Origin: an uncultured Psychrobacter sp.
Lineage (GTDB): Bacteria > Pseudomonadota > Gammaproteobacteria > Pseudomonadales > Moraxellaceae
Length of the DNA: 64,000 nucleotides
Direction: 5' to 3'
Assembly: GCA_947501045.1 (NCBI GenBank)
Contig: CANMUI010000003.1
Location: 248,001-312,000 of the forward strand
This document shows positions 36,952-46,589 of the stretch, one piece after another. The notes under the pieces are model-generated. The model saw only the letters and a list, made by a program, of their open reading frames with translations. It was not told the origin of the DNA and made no database searches. Position 1 is the first letter of the stretch; every line of letters starts with the position of its first letter. The translations under genes were made by a program, and so were the position numbers.

Positions 36952-37780
36952 AATATCCTCATATAGCTGGCATATAATAGTAGCAAAGACTAGGCATTCA
37001 TTAGCTCAAGATCTAAGTCAGATCTTAAACCACGACTTTTAAAATTGCTTTTAGTAAAAACACGGGAAACAGTAGAAGGGTATGCTTCTTGATACACTGT
37101 CCCTAGCGTAAAAAGTATAATCATGAGATAGCCATTCTGATTATTGTTGATTTACTATTTTACTAACACATGCTTAATGTATGCCTAGCATCTTGGCTTT
37201 TGCTGGGTTATGTTCTTTAGTTATTGGCTACTAACCAACGAATCACTTATCTCTAAAAACTCTATTATCTAAAAATTGACTCTGAATAGTATCTAGCAGT
37301 TTTAAGTTATATCCAGTTCTAATTACCTCTTACTGTCAGATAACTCACTGTTTGATTCTGTGTAAGATAAAACTATTTCGCTAGTATTTCTTCTATCTTT
37401 ACTCATTCGTCCTATTTGTTTACAAAAATAAAAAAACATCATAAGTAAACGGCAGCCAGCAGTTATGATGAAGCAGCTAAGAATATATCCAAATTTTGAG
37501 CTATTGAAAGTGGTAAATATAGCTAGACACATACATTTTTCTTTGAATTTCATACTTAACAAACTATTATGAAAAGCTATCGTTTCTTGTTTAATCTGAG
37601 TTAGGCTATAAAGTTGGTATACACAACATATACACAACTTTCATGCATATTTTTTATCAAAGGTTATTAACCATAAATAGATAGATAATACAATATAAAT
37701 ATAGCTATTTAGATTAGGTTGAAAAGCTTAAAGTCGTAGCTTCAAATTACGCTACATCCTACCCTATGAATGGAATTAAA
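36952..37780. other. Long AT-rich intergenic region
   Basis: About 830 bp upstream of the triheme cytochrome. A minus-strand open frame at 37323-37637 (up to 104 residues, Cys/Phe-rich with one hydrophobic stretch FGYILSCFIITAGCRLLM) lacks a ribosome binding site and is not called as a gene. The left end should contain the promoter of the cytochrome/oxidase operon. Confidence 0.5.
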
Positions 37781-37918
37781 ATGATAAGAACTGCTGTGAA
37801 AATATTCCTTCTTTGTAATTTGATGGTGTCAACCATATTACTTAGTGGCTGTCAATCGTTTCAGTTTGTCGATAGTCCCATACCAGTAACCTCTAGCTTA
37901 AAAGCAACTAATGTTTAA
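37781..37918 (+). CDS. Very small predicted lipoprotein (45 residues)
   Basis: Starts at ATG 37781 with GGA 7 nt upstream; an in-frame ATG at 37766 has no ribosome binding site. The translation begins MIRTAVKIFLLCNLMVSTIL and has the lipobox LLSGC (Cys24), leaving a mature peptide of only ~22 residues with QSFQFVDSPIPVTSS. Hydrophobic core, basic start and lipobox strongly suggest a true lipoprotein. It converges on the flavodoxin-like gene, whose end is 18 bp away. Function unknown. Confidence 0.7.
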   Translation: MIRTAVKIFLLCNLMVSTILLSGCQSFQFVDSPIPVTSSLKATNV

Positions 37919-37935
37919 AATAAACCCACTAGTCT

Positions 37936-38553
37936 TTAATTTGAGCTTGTTGGCTGATGTTTAATAATAGTTTTCGCCAAATGGTTACCAAACCAGATCG
38001 CAGTATCAATGTCACCTTTACCCGGGGTTTCCTCTGGCGGCGCGTTTAGCGACTGCGTCATTAGACCCAAAAAGCTTGATAGCCGGTTTAAGTCATCATC
38101 GGCATGACCTGTTGGCATTAACGGCAAACCGATCCAATTCATACCGTGCTGCATAGCATATAAGCAAATCTGCTGTAATGCGGCAAGCTTATCACCGCTC
38201 AGTCCCCCAGAGTTGGCAAAAGCGGCAGCCCACTTCCCCTCCCATTTGCGGTGATACCAACGCTTTGAGGTCTCATCCATAAAGGTTTTAAATTCAGCCG
38301 TCACGCTACCCATATAGACGGCACTACCAAAAACTAGTAGATCTGCTTGATCTACAAAATCCCAATCCACATCATGAACATCAATTGCTCTAGCCTGCGT
38401 TTCTGGTAGCTGTTGACGCGCGCCAGCAACAACCGCTTCGGCAACTCGCTTAGTATGGCCGTAATTACTATGGTAAATAACTGCAATAGATACAGTAGGG
38501 GTTTGATTATTGATAGTATTAACGGGTACCTCTGATGCACTAGATGGATTCAT
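37936..38553 (-). CDS. Flavodoxin-fold NAD(P)H:quinone reductase-like protein (WrbA family-like)
   Basis: 205 residues; ATG at 38553. The flavin phosphate loop YHSNYGHTKRVAEAV lies near residues 28-42, and LLVFGSAVYMGSVTAEFK plus AAFANSGGLSG match the FMN-binding segments of flavodoxin/WrbA-like proteins. It probably binds FMN and reduces quinones. The first ~22 residues are Ser/Asn/Thr-rich. It is monocistronic, facing the small lipoprotein gene. Confidence 0.85.
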   Translation of the reverse strand: MNPSSASEVPVNTINNQTPTVSIAVIYHSNYGHTKRVAEAVVAGARQQLPETQARAIDVHDVDWDFVDQADLLVFGSAVYMGSVTAEFKTFMDETSKRWYHRKWEGKWAAAFANSGGLSGDKLAALQQICLYAMQHGMNWIGLPLMPTGHADDDLNRLSSFLGLMTQSLNAPPEETPGKGDIDTAIWFGNHLAKTIIKHQPTSSN

Positions 38554-38939
38554 ATTGACTCTAATAATGAATGATAAATAATTGATCTACAGGGTTTAAT
38601 TAGTCAGATATTAACGTATGTCGCTGCATGATAGTCAGTCTTAAATACGAAAAGTTTTCTGGCTGTTGTAGATAGATACAAGACTGCTAAGAACAGTAGC
38701 TAGTATTAGTAGCGCTACTGTAGCGTGATTTGACAAATTATCAACTAACTTATGTAAATAAGCATTATTTGCCTACCTTTAAGAACTAGTATTGGCAGTA
38801 TGCTATATGTTCATATGCTAATTCTTATTTCTTCTATTGTTGCGCCTTTATTTTCATAAAAATGACATTATGATGTGGCGATCCTATATCAATATTTTAT
38901 ACCTATCAAATTTACACCTATAAAAGAGGAGCTACGATT
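38554..38939. other. Divergent intergenic region
   Basis: About 385 bp between the flavodoxin-like gene and the YeeE/YedE gene, AT-rich, expected to carry both divergent promoters. No ORF or repeat stands out. Confidence 0.55.
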
Positions 38940-40196
38940 TTGACGATGACGAGAGTTCAACCTGTAAATGATACTAAGGATCCTGTAGTAACACAGGATC
39001 TTGCCTTGAATGCACCGCAAAAACCTCTGATAGCAGCAGGCGCTATTGTAGGCATACTACTACTAACTTATTTACTCAATACACAAGATATCTCTCAATC
39101 TTTGCTACTCGGCATCGGCTTGCTACTTGGTTACACTCTTTTTCATGCCCGCTTCGGATTTACCTCTGCGTTTAGACGTATGATGGCAGTAGGTAATGGG
39201 CAGGCTATGCGCGCTCATATGCTTATGCTCGCAGTCGCTGTAACTTTGTTTGCACCTATATTGGCTTTTGGTACGAGCTTATTTGGCGAGCCGGTCGCAG
39301 GCTACGTAGCGCCATTAGGCGTCAGCTTAGTGGTAGGGTCTTTTTTGTTTGGCATTGGTATGCAGCTTGGCGGCGGCTGTGCTTCTGGTACGCTCTATGC
39401 GGTAGGCGGCGGACGCTCTGTCATGTTTATAACTTTTATCTTTTTTATTATTGGTGCTACGTTTGGTGCTTACCATTTGCCGTTTTGGACAGAAGAGATG
39501 CCCGCCTATGAAGCTTTTTCATTGGCTACCTCTACTGGTCTTGGTTACACCGGGGCTTGGCTGGTATCACTTGCGCTGTTTGGTTTGATTGCGTGGGCTA
39601 CGCTCGTTATTGAGAAAAAAAGACACGCCCCAAAGATGGCGCCTGTGCCTTCTGCAAGTGGATGGATACGAATTTTTCGAGGTTCGTGGCCTCTGTTTGC
39701 AGCAGCAGTAGTCTTAGCCGTCCTTAATGCCTTGACATTGATAACCCGTGGTCAGCCTTGGGGTATTACGTCAGCATTTACTTTATGGGGTTCTAAGATC
39801 GCCAGCACTCTGGGCGTCGACGTCGCAAGCTGGGGATATTGGCAAGGCGCAAGTGCCGCGGCTCTTGATGCATCCATCTTTGCAGACTCCACTACGGTAT
39901 TAAATATTGGCATCATTATTGGTGCTTTTGTCGCCTCGGCAGCGGGTGGTTTGTTCAAATTCACTCAGATCACTGTTGGTAATTTTGCCGCTTCGGTTAT
40001 CGGTGGATTGCTGATGGGTTATGGTGCTCGGCTTGCGTTTGGCTGTAATATCGGTGCCTATTTTGGCGGCATTGCTTCTTTTAGCTTACACGGCTACATT
40101 TGGGGCATACTTGCTATGGCAGGAACCTTTTTAGCATTGTACTTGCGTCCTTTATTTGGACTGTCAGTACCAAAGTCCAGTGATTCTGTATGCTAA
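38940..40196 (+). CDS. YeeE/YedE (TsuA-like) sulfur-compound transporter
   Basis: 418 residues from TTG at 38940, chosen because GAGGAG ends 8 nt upstream; an ATG two codons later is too far from it. Polytopic membrane protein with about ten helices. Two YeeE/YedE modules are visible, each with the conserved Cys motif of thiosulfate-type transporters: GMQLGGGCASGTLYAVGGGR and RLAFGCNIGAYFGGIAS. Family members import thiosulfate or related sulfur species. No partner TusA-like gene lies next to it, so substrate is uncertain. Confidence 0.9.
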   Translation: MTMTRVQPVNDTKDPVVTQDLALNAPQKPLIAAGAIVGILLLTYLLNTQDISQSLLLGIGLLLGYTLFHARFGFTSAFRRMMAVGNGQAMRAHMLMLAVAVTLFAPILAFGTSLFGEPVAGYVAPLGVSLVVGSFLFGIGMQLGGGCASGTLYAVGGGRSVMFITFIFFIIGATFGAYHLPFWTEEMPAYEAFSLATSTGLGYTGAWLVSLALFGLIAWATLVIEKKRHAPKMAPVPSASGWIRIFRGSWPLFAAAVVLAVLNALTLITRGQPWGITSAFTLWGSKIASTLGVDVASWGYWQGASAAALDASIFADSTTVLNIGIIIGAFVASAAGGLFKFTQITVGNFAASVIGGLLMGYGARLAFGCNIGAYFGGIASFSLHGYIWGILAMAGTFLALYLRPLFGLSVPKSSDSVC

Positions 40197-40233
40197 TAAC
40201 ACATACTATCAAAACTGTAAAACCTACCTAAAC

Positions 40234-40265
40234 AAAAAACAGCAGACCAAGACCTGCTGTTTTTT
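40234..40265 (+). terminator. Bidirectional terminator between the YeeE/YedE gene and pgeF
   Basis: Stem AAAAAACAGCAG with CTGCTGTTTTTT around ACCAAGAC. It serves the plus-strand transporter and the minus-strand pgeF, which ends at 40291. Confidence 0.9.
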
Positions 40266-40290
40266 ATGGTTAGAAGCTATTTATCAAAAA

Positions 40291-41280
40291 CTACTTGTCT
40301 TCAGTCACACTATTAATAGGTAAGCTGTGAGCAATGATCAGTGCCATACGCCCTGTCGCAGGCTGTTGCAAATGTGTTTGGCGTCGATAAGAATAGTAAC
40401 GTGTATCAGCATAACTACAAGTGTCAGCCTTATTCTTTACTTCAATACCAGCATGTTGCAATTGATAGGCAGCAAGTTTAGGTAAATCTAGTTTGATTTT
40501 AGGGTTGTTGGCTAAAGTCGTTTTTACCTGCTCTGGATTAGGTTTCGCCTCACTATCTGTTGATATCGAAAACAATGTATCGAAATTATCAATCTGTACC
40601 GTTGATAGCAACTGGTTCTCTAGACAGCCTGCTCGTAATTTATCGCGAACCTCGCTACCTACTTCGTAGTGATGTTGGCTGATACTAACGCCAATCCAAG
40701 CCATGATTTGTCCCGGTAGGGTAAAAGTCTGTGCAGTAGCTTGGATAACACCATAAGCTAAACCCTGCCAGCCTGCATGAATCGCCGCTATTTGTCCTGA
40801 TAACGGTTGATACAATACAATAGGCACGCAGTCAGCTGTCATGATGGCAAGACCTAGCTGGGTTTGCTGGCTGATCATCGCATCGGCATCTATTGGGCAC
40901 ATACTAACAGTATGGTTATCGACATCGTAAACTTGCCTGCCATGCACTTGATTAACCCAGTGCAAACGCTTGATAGGTAAGTTTTGTCTCAATGCTAAGT
41001 GCTCATTAATCGCGGACAAAAGACGCATACGATTGGCTAATACTTTTGTTGGATCGTCATTGACATGCAGTCCAAGATTAAACTCACCAAAGCTTGCCTG
41101 ACCCATTTGTAGCAGATAAGGATCGCTTTGAGCACTCGTTGCCGACTCAGACACCCTCTGTTCAAAAACGGTATCTTGAGAAACAGCGCTTTGAGAAACC
41201 GTGTTTCGAAAGGCGGCGGTTTGAAAAATAGTGACATCATCAAGCTGCGCCAGTATATTGATCGGAAGTTTATCTATCAT
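40291..41280 (-). CDS. pgeF: Peptidoglycan editing factor PgeF (YfiH, multicopper-oxidase/laccase-like fold)
   Basis: 329 residues; ATG at 41280. Metal-site segments are HWVNQVHGRQVYDV, IMTADCVPIVLYQP and AAIHAGWQGLAYGV, the signature His/Cys/His of the DUF152 family. In E. coli the protein prevents misincorporation of L-Ser in place of L-Ala in peptidoglycan precursors. The first ~60 residues are longer than usual, with a repeated pattern (FRNTVSQSAVSQDTVF). It lies 14 bp after rluD on the same strand, the common rluD-pgeF arrangement. Confidence 0.94.
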   Translation of the reverse strand: MIDKLPINILAQLDDVTIFQTAAFRNTVSQSAVSQDTVFEQRVSESATSAQSDPYLLQMGQASFGEFNLGLHVNDDPTKVLANRMRLLSAINEHLALRQNLPIKRLHWVNQVHGRQVYDVDNHTVSMCPIDADAMISQQTQLGLAIMTADCVPIVLYQPLSGQIAAIHAGWQGLAYGVIQATAQTFTLPGQIMAWIGVSISQHHYEVGSEVRDKLRAGCLENQLLSTVQIDNFDTLFSISTDSEAKPNPEQVKTTLANNPKIKLDLPKLAAYQLQHAGIEVKNKADTCSYADTRYYSYRRQTHLQQPATGRMALIIAHSLPINSVTEDK

Positions 41281-41294
41281 AATCTGTTATTGTC

Positions 41295-42518
41295 TTATTC
41301 ATCATAGTCATCGCTTAACACAGCGATCAGCTGCTGCATATCCTCAGGAATAGGCGCACTCACTTCAATATCTTCATCAGTTACCGGATGAACAAACCCT
41401 AATTCATAAGCATGTAAAGCCTGACGCGGGAAATTAGTAATCACTTGACGCTGCTTCTCTGTCAAGCCAGCTCGCAATTGACGGCGACCACCATAGACCC
41501 GATCGCCCACTATTGGATAACCAATATGACTAAGATGCACTCGAATCTGATGGGTACGTCCCGTCTCAAGACCCACATCCAATAAACAGTAGTTTTCATT
41601 AAGCGCTGTAATGTCCAATAGATGAGTCACTGCCTCACGTCCAGCTGTCATCACTGTCATTTTGGTGCGCTGATTACGGTGGCGTCCAATTGGCGCATCG
41701 ATCCTTTGATGGCGCTTAAGACTTGCTACGTCCCCTGCGACCACACACTGATAATGACGGTAAACTGTCTTGTCTTTAAGCTGTGCCATTAGTGCCATTT
41801 GTGCAGGTTTAGTTTTACCAATAAGCAATAACCCCGAGGTATCTTTATCAATTCGGTGCACCAGACCTGCACGTGGTAGATGGTGCTGCTGTGGATAATG
41901 ATATAGCAGGGCATTGACGAGGGTACCAGTTTGATTGCCTGCACCTGGATGTACCACCATACCCACAGGCTTATTAATGACCAGCACAGTCTCATCTTCA
42001 TAAACGACATCGATAGTGATATTTTCAGGCAAATCTTCGCTATGCTGCTGCAAAGTTGTAGACAAGTGCATAATATCGCCCGCTTTAACGCGATATTTGG
42101 GCTTTTGCACGCTACCATTGCACAACAAACTACCATCACTGAGCCAGCCTTGTAGCTCTACTCGTGAGAAGTCAGTAAAAACTTGCGAGGCAAGCTTATC
42201 GATACGCAGGCCCGCTTCTTTGTCTGTGACCGTATGGCTAACATCAATAACTTGTGCTACAGCCTGCCCAGCTACTGGCGCGTTGTCATCATAGTCATGA
42301 TCATTATCGTAGTCATGGTCATTATCATCGTCATGATCAATACCTTCATCACCCGGCAAGCTATCACCAATCTCTATCTCATCGGTAGCAGCTGTTTTGG
42401 TAACAAAATCGCTACTATCATTTAAAGAATCCTCGTGAGGGGATGAATATTGTGCTGACATCTCGCTATCAGGGGTTTGGTTTTTGGACGCATTTATGGT
42501 CATAGCATTGCTGTTCAT
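41295..42518 (-). CDS. rluD: RluD, 23S rRNA pseudouridine synthase
   Basis: 407 residues; ATG at 42518. It forms pseudouridines in helix 69 of 23S rRNA. The first ~95 residues are an acidic, disordered extension containing an Asp/His/Asn/Tyr repeat (DNDHDYDNDHDYDD, near residues 65-78) encoded by an 18-bp tandem repeat. Then come an S4-like domain (LRIDKLASQVFTDFSRVELQ) and the synthase domain with catalytic Asp in HRIDKDTSGLLLIGK and TGRTHQIRVHLSH. Typical RluD is ~325 residues, so the extension is the odd part. Divergent from bamD, the usual neighbour. Confidence 0.95.
   Translation of the reverse strand: MNSNAMTINASKNQTPDSEMSAQYSSPHEDSLNDSSDFVTKTAATDEIEIGDSLPGDEGIDHDDDNDHDYDNDHDYDDNAPVAGQAVAQVIDVSHTVTDKEAGLRIDKLASQVFTDFSRVELQGWLSDGSLLCNGSVQKPKYRVKAGDIMHLSTTLQQHSEDLPENITIDVVYEDETVLVINKPVGMVVHPGAGNQTGTLVNALLYHYPQQHHLPRAGLVHRIDKDTSGLLLIGKTKPAQMALMAQLKDKTVYRHYQCVVAGDVASLKRHQRIDAPIGRHRNQRTKMTVMTAGREAVTHLLDITALNENYCLLDVGLETGRTHQIRVHLSHIGYPIVGDRVYGGRRQLRAGLTEKQRQVITNFPRQALHAYELGFVHPVTDEDIEVSAPIPEDMQQLIAVLSDDYDE
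42291..42344. repeat. Three imperfect 18-bp tandem repeats within rluD
   Basis: Units at 42291-42308, 42309-42326 and 42327-42344 share ATAGTCATGATCATTATC with a few changes. They encode the Asp/His-rich stretch in the RluD N-terminal extension and keep the frame, so copy-number change would be tolerated. Confidence 0.8.
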
Positions 42519-43100
42519 GGTAGATGATTGTTAGTGATAAATTATATAGTGCCATAGTGTACCACGCCCAGTGCCAAGGCCCTACCGCTACTAGTATTTA
42601 TCTGCTATTTTTAGCCAGCTTTTTTGAGTTGACGGTTAGGTTTACAACTCACTGTAATATGACATTGCCGTAATTTACTGTATATTTGCCTCTAATGACT
42701 ATATTTGTCATCGCCCATGAAAGGCGCTCATGCTAAACTAGGCAAAATTTATCGTTTAAGGCTTTATCTAGTCTATTAGTTTATTGACCTATTTATTAGC
42801 CCAGCTTTGTACTGATTAGCTGATCTATATAGCAATAAATATAGAGACTTAACCCTAATCTTAGAGTTGACTGACCGCTTTTTAATTGCAAATTAGCATA
42901 GGCAGGCATAGACGAAGCAGGCGTAATTCTATAAAGTAGGCAAGATTTTGCTGTATGCTACCTTGCAACCCCGCTTGATACTGGGCGAATAGTTGTCTTT
43001 TTAGTCGGTTGGTTGTTCTTAACCTTGTTATTTATCATTAACCTTGTCGTATAGTATAATAGCGCCACCGTTATTGTGCGTCTTGTGTCGGAGAAGAAGT
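42519..43100. other. Divergent intergenic region between rluD and bamD
   Basis: About 580 bp. It contains the bamD promoter candidate (43032-43060) and presumably the rluD promoter. An open frame upstream of ATG 43101 extends to 43044 but overlaps the promoter and lacks a ribosome binding site. No RNA gene was recognised. Confidence 0.55.
43032..43060 (+). promoter_or_regulatory. Candidate sigma-70 promoter for bamD
   Basis: -10 TATAAT at 43055-43060 and -35-like TTATCA (4/6 match) at 43032-43037, spacing 17 bp, ending 40 nt upstream of the bamD start. Confidence 0.55.
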
Positions 43101-44315
43101 ATGCGCCCTGTTGGCAACACATTTGTTAAATTATCATCAGTAACTTTACTGGCCCTGAGTGTCAGTTTGGTAGGCTGCCAGACTTTCAAGAATTTGACTG
43201 GCAAGGATGTCGATGCTGTCGAAACCGCTGAGAAATCAGCACAAGGTTACTATGTTGATGCCATTACTGAGATCGATAAAGGCCGCTATAATCGGGCCAT
43301 TGAAGATCTGACTAACCTGCGCACTTTTTATCCTACTAGTGAATATGCAGAGCAAGCGCTGCTTGATATGATGTATGCTGAATACGCCGGCGGCAATTAT
43401 GAAACTGCTGCTGCAAGTGCCGAACGCTTTATTAATCTCTACCCCTCTAATCCGCAAATAAGCTATGCTTACTATGTGCGCGGTGTGGCCAATATGGAAG
43501 GCTCGTCTGATGGCCTCAAAATATTTAAGCTTAACCAATCAGAACGTGATACCGCCTTTTTGCGTATCGCTTTTGCTAATTTTCAAGAGCTAATTAATAA
43601 ATACCCTAACAGCCCTTATGCGCCAGATGCTGCGCAGCGCATGATTTTTATCTACAACCAGTTTGCTCAAAGCGAGCTGACAGCAGCCAACTGGTATGTT
43701 GAGCGTGAAGCTTATGTAGCGGCGGTGAATCGAGCTAAATGGGTGTTCCAGTATTATCCGCTCAGTGAGGCGGTACCAGAAGCTCTCGCGGTTCTTGCCT
43801 ATAGTCATCAGCAGCTAGGTTTGACAGATCTGGCCCGGGAGTATAAAACGCTACTGCAAATCAACTATCCTGAGTGGTTAACCTCCGATGGACGCGTCAA
43901 GCTGTCCACCAAAAGCGATCGTTCATGGCTTAATAAACTCACCTTTGGGCAGCTGGGACGTGCAAGCTTGAGAGACGCTGCGTTTACTCAAGGTCAATAT
44001 ACAGGCGCAACCAAGACGCAGGTGGTACAAGCGGCTTCTCAGCTGCAACTGCCTACTGATAACGCTGCAGCTTTGCCAAATAATCTTGCCGAAGCAGATG
44101 CTGGTGGTATTAATATTGGTTTAGGTCTTCCTGAAGGGGCGGCTGGTCGAGTTACTGATCCGGCCAGTACTGGTGCTACGGCTCGCGAGGCTAGTATCCT
44201 CCCGCAGCTTGCCACCCCTGATCCTATCAATACCCCTCCTAATTATAACGGTGATAGTACGCCAGCGCCTTTTGATACTGACGCGCCGCTTGCAGATCCT
44301 ATAGACAATAGATAA
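43101..44315 (+). CDS. bamD: BamD (ComL) outer-membrane assembly lipoprotein
   Basis: 404 residues from ATG 43101, preceded by GGAGAAGAAG; the upstream open frame to 43044 is rejected. Lipobox LSVSLVGC gives lipidated Cys26. TPR-type helical repeats follow (YNRAIEDLTNLRTFYPTS, AAASAERFINLYPSNPQIS, FQELINKYPNSPYAPDA), the core of BamD, which with BamA inserts outer-membrane proteins. After ~residue 265 there is an extra ~135-residue low-complexity Ala/Pro/Asn tail not found in the ~245-residue E. coli protein. Confidence 0.95.
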   Translation: MRPVGNTFVKLSSVTLLALSVSLVGCQTFKNLTGKDVDAVETAEKSAQGYYVDAITEIDKGRYNRAIEDLTNLRTFYPTSEYAEQALLDMMYAEYAGGNYETAAASAERFINLYPSNPQISYAYYVRGVANMEGSSDGLKIFKLNQSERDTAFLRIAFANFQELINKYPNSPYAPDAAQRMIFIYNQFAQSELTAANWYVEREAYVAAVNRAKWVFQYYPLSEAVPEALAVLAYSHQQLGLTDLAREYKTLLQINYPEWLTSDGRVKLSTKSDRSWLNKLTFGQLGRASLRDAAFTQGQYTGATKTQVVQAASQLQLPTDNAAALPNNLAEADAGGINIGLGLPEGAAGRVTDPASTGATAREASILPQLATPDPINTPPNYNGDSTPAPFDTDAPLADPIDNR

Positions 44316-44352
44316 CCCTTGAGTTGACTAGATCATCCATATCTATTTGAGC

Positions 44353-44382
44353 AGGTCAACTATAAAGTTGGCCTTGTTTTTT
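44353..44382 (+). terminator. Terminator after bamD
   Basis: 8-bp stem AGGTCAAC (44353-44360) with GTTGGCCT (44367-44374), one T-G pair, loop TATAAA, followed by TGTTTTTT. Confidence 0.8.
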
Positions 44383-44483
44383 ATACTGATTTATCAAGGT
44401 TTTTGATGTTTATTTTTAGTACTCTGCTGCCAAAGCAAAAATGTGAATAACGAGCATTTATCTTGTGGTAAACTGTTTTTCTC

Positions 44484-46589
44484 ATGAGCATTCCAAGTCA
44501 TATTCTCGATCAATTAAATAGCCAAGCTGATCTGATCAGTATCATTGGGCGCTATACGACACTCAAGCGCGCAGGCACCGAGTATAAAGGCTGCTGCCCG
44601 TTTCATGGCGAAAAATCGCCCTCATTTTATGTCAATCCACAAAAAAACATCTATCACTGCTTTGGCTGTAGCGTTGGTGGTAATGCTATTAGTTTTTTGC
44701 GCGATTATGAAAACCTTACCTTCATTGAGGCGGTAAACGAACTCTCTAAACAAACCGGCATCGAAGTTCCAAAAGATGAGCAACAAAACGTCAGCTACCA
44801 GCGTAATAATCCCAAACCAAACCATCCATCATCGCAACAAACGTCATCGAACCCCTCAAGCTTGCACCCGACGATAGAGTCGACTGGACAATCACTAGTC
44901 GATACCTCAATTAATGTACCCCACTCATCTGATCACCATCATGTTGATAATAACCATTTTAACGACTATGTAAGTCATACCGATTATAGTGACAGTAACG
45001 CCTACGCTGATTACCCGCCTGCCTGGATGGACGATGCCTCCCTAGCAGCGATATCATTAGAAGATAATAATGCAGGTGATCAAGACGGTAATTTGTATGA
45101 TCTACTTAGCCAAATCCAAGCCTTTTATCAGCACAATCTGAAGACTCATCCCCATGCCAAGCAGTATTTTACCGCGCGCGGTATCACTGAGGACACTTTT
45201 GAGACTTTTGGTTTGGGCTACGCACCTTTTGGTTGGCAGCATCTTGAACATCAGTTTCCGCAAGATATCGAGGGTCTTAAAGCCCTGGGTTTGGTGCGCC
45301 AATCAGAGTCAGGACGTGATTATGACTTGCTACGCGATCGGGTAATTTTCCCGATTCGGGACAATCAAGGGCGCACCATTGGTTTTGGGGGCCGAGCGCT
45401 TGATGATGAGGTTAAACCCAAATACATTAACTCCTCAGACTCACCTGTCTTTCATAAGCAGCACGTCCTTTACGGCTATTATGAATCACGTCAGCAGCGC
45501 GCTGAGCGCTGGCTAGTGGTCGAAGGCTATATGGATGTGATCGCCCTATATCAAGCCGGTATTTATGGCGCGGTGGCCTCTATGGGTACGGCAATTAATG
45601 AGAGTCAAATCTCACGCCTATTGACGCTAAACCCTACCCTTACCTTGAGCTTCGATGGTGATAGCGCTGGACAAAAAGCTGCTTGGCGGACGCTTGAGGT
45701 TGCGCTGCCTGTCTTTAGTGATGATAAAGAACTGCGGTTTTTAACGTTGCCCAACAACCACGATCCTGACACCTTTATTAAAACTCAGGGCGCAGCGGCC
45801 ATGCGCGAGCAAATCGATCAAGCGATGCCGTTATCGCAGTATATCTTTGCCTATCTAAGCGAGCGTTTTGATTTAAGCTTGGCAGAGGGCAAAGCTAAGC
45901 TGATGTCACAAGTACGCACTTTGACTAACTTATTACCCAAAGGCAGTAGTTTTCGTTATCTGCTTAACAATGATATCTACCAAAAACTTGGCGGCAAGCG
46001 CAGTCAAAACAGTGAAGCCAAAGACGCATTATTAGATTTTGATGGCGACATGACCATCAGCCAGCAGCTGCAATTGTGTTTTTTGTTCCAGCCGCGTGCT
46101 CTGACAGAGGATCCCCTTACCGCTATCTGGCAACAAGCTGGTATTGATAACTTAAACCTGCCGGCACATATCAAACAAAAAGCCTCCTCCGATGCTTTTA
46201 GAGCGCTGGCATGGGAAGATCTACAGGATGCAGCACTACTCGACATCGTAACGACGATAAAACGTTGTTTATTGTATTTGCCAACAGACGTCAATGCGGC
46301 CGCTCATTTTATTTTATCGAACCTTGAGCCTGCCAATCAGTCCATTTTGAGTCGAAGCTGGGGCGGGTTTTATAAGACGCTTACTGCACGTAATATATTA
46401 AGCGTTGATGAATTGATTGAAAACTTAGTCAGTCAACTAATAGAACGCCATATGAAAAAAGAAAGACAACAGCTGATCAACAATCCAGATCATATTAAGC
46501 TTGCTATTTTGAGTATGCAAGCGCAGTACTTGAGTAAATGGCGGCGCGCGCAGCAAGCAGAACAATCCGCCTTAATGACGGGCATCTAG
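44484..46589 (+). CDS. dnaG: DnaG DNA primase
   Basis: 701 residues; ATG at 44484 without an obvious Shine-Dalgarno. It synthesises RNA primers at the replication fork. The CHC2 zinc finger uses Cys38, His41, Cys59 and Cys62 (GCCPFHGEKSPSF, YHCFGCSVGG). A Ser/Asn/His/Asp-rich insertion occupies ~residues 98-205 before the catalytic core, longer than the E. coli equivalent (581 residues). TOPRIM motifs are VVEGYMDVIALYQAG and LSFDGDSAGQKAA. The C-terminal helical domain should bind DnaB. rpoD follows on the same strand; rpsU, the usual upstream member of this operon, is absent and bamD takes that place. Confidence 0.97.
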   Translation: MSIPSHILDQLNSQADLISIIGRYTTLKRAGTEYKGCCPFHGEKSPSFYVNPQKNIYHCFGCSVGGNAISFLRDYENLTFIEAVNELSKQTGIEVPKDEQQNVSYQRNNPKPNHPSSQQTSSNPSSLHPTIESTGQSLVDTSINVPHSSDHHHVDNNHFNDYVSHTDYSDSNAYADYPPAWMDDASLAAISLEDNNAGDQDGNLYDLLSQIQAFYQHNLKTHPHAKQYFTARGITEDTFETFGLGYAPFGWQHLEHQFPQDIEGLKALGLVRQSESGRDYDLLRDRVIFPIRDNQGRTIGFGGRALDDEVKPKYINSSDSPVFHKQHVLYGYYESRQQRAERWLVVEGYMDVIALYQAGIYGAVASMGTAINESQISRLLTLNPTLTLSFDGDSAGQKAAWRTLEVALPVFSDDKELRFLTLPNNHDPDTFIKTQGAAAMREQIDQAMPLSQYIFAYLSERFDLSLAEGKAKLMSQVRTLTNLLPKGSSFRYLLNNDIYQKLGGKRSQNSEAKDALLDFDGDMTISQQLQLCFLFQPRALTEDPLTAIWQQAGIDNLNLPAHIKQKASSDAFRALAWEDLQDAALLDIVTTIKRCLLYLPTDVNAAAHFILSNLEPANQSILSRSWGGFYKTLTARNILSVDELIENLVSQLIERHMKKERQQLINNPDHIKLAILSMQAQYLSKWRRAQQAEQSALMTGI

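Noticed and set aside
37323..37637. Minus-strand ORF of up to 104 residues, Cys/Phe-rich
   Set aside because: No ribosome binding site at any start, composition typical of translated AT-rich spacer; kept only as a note.
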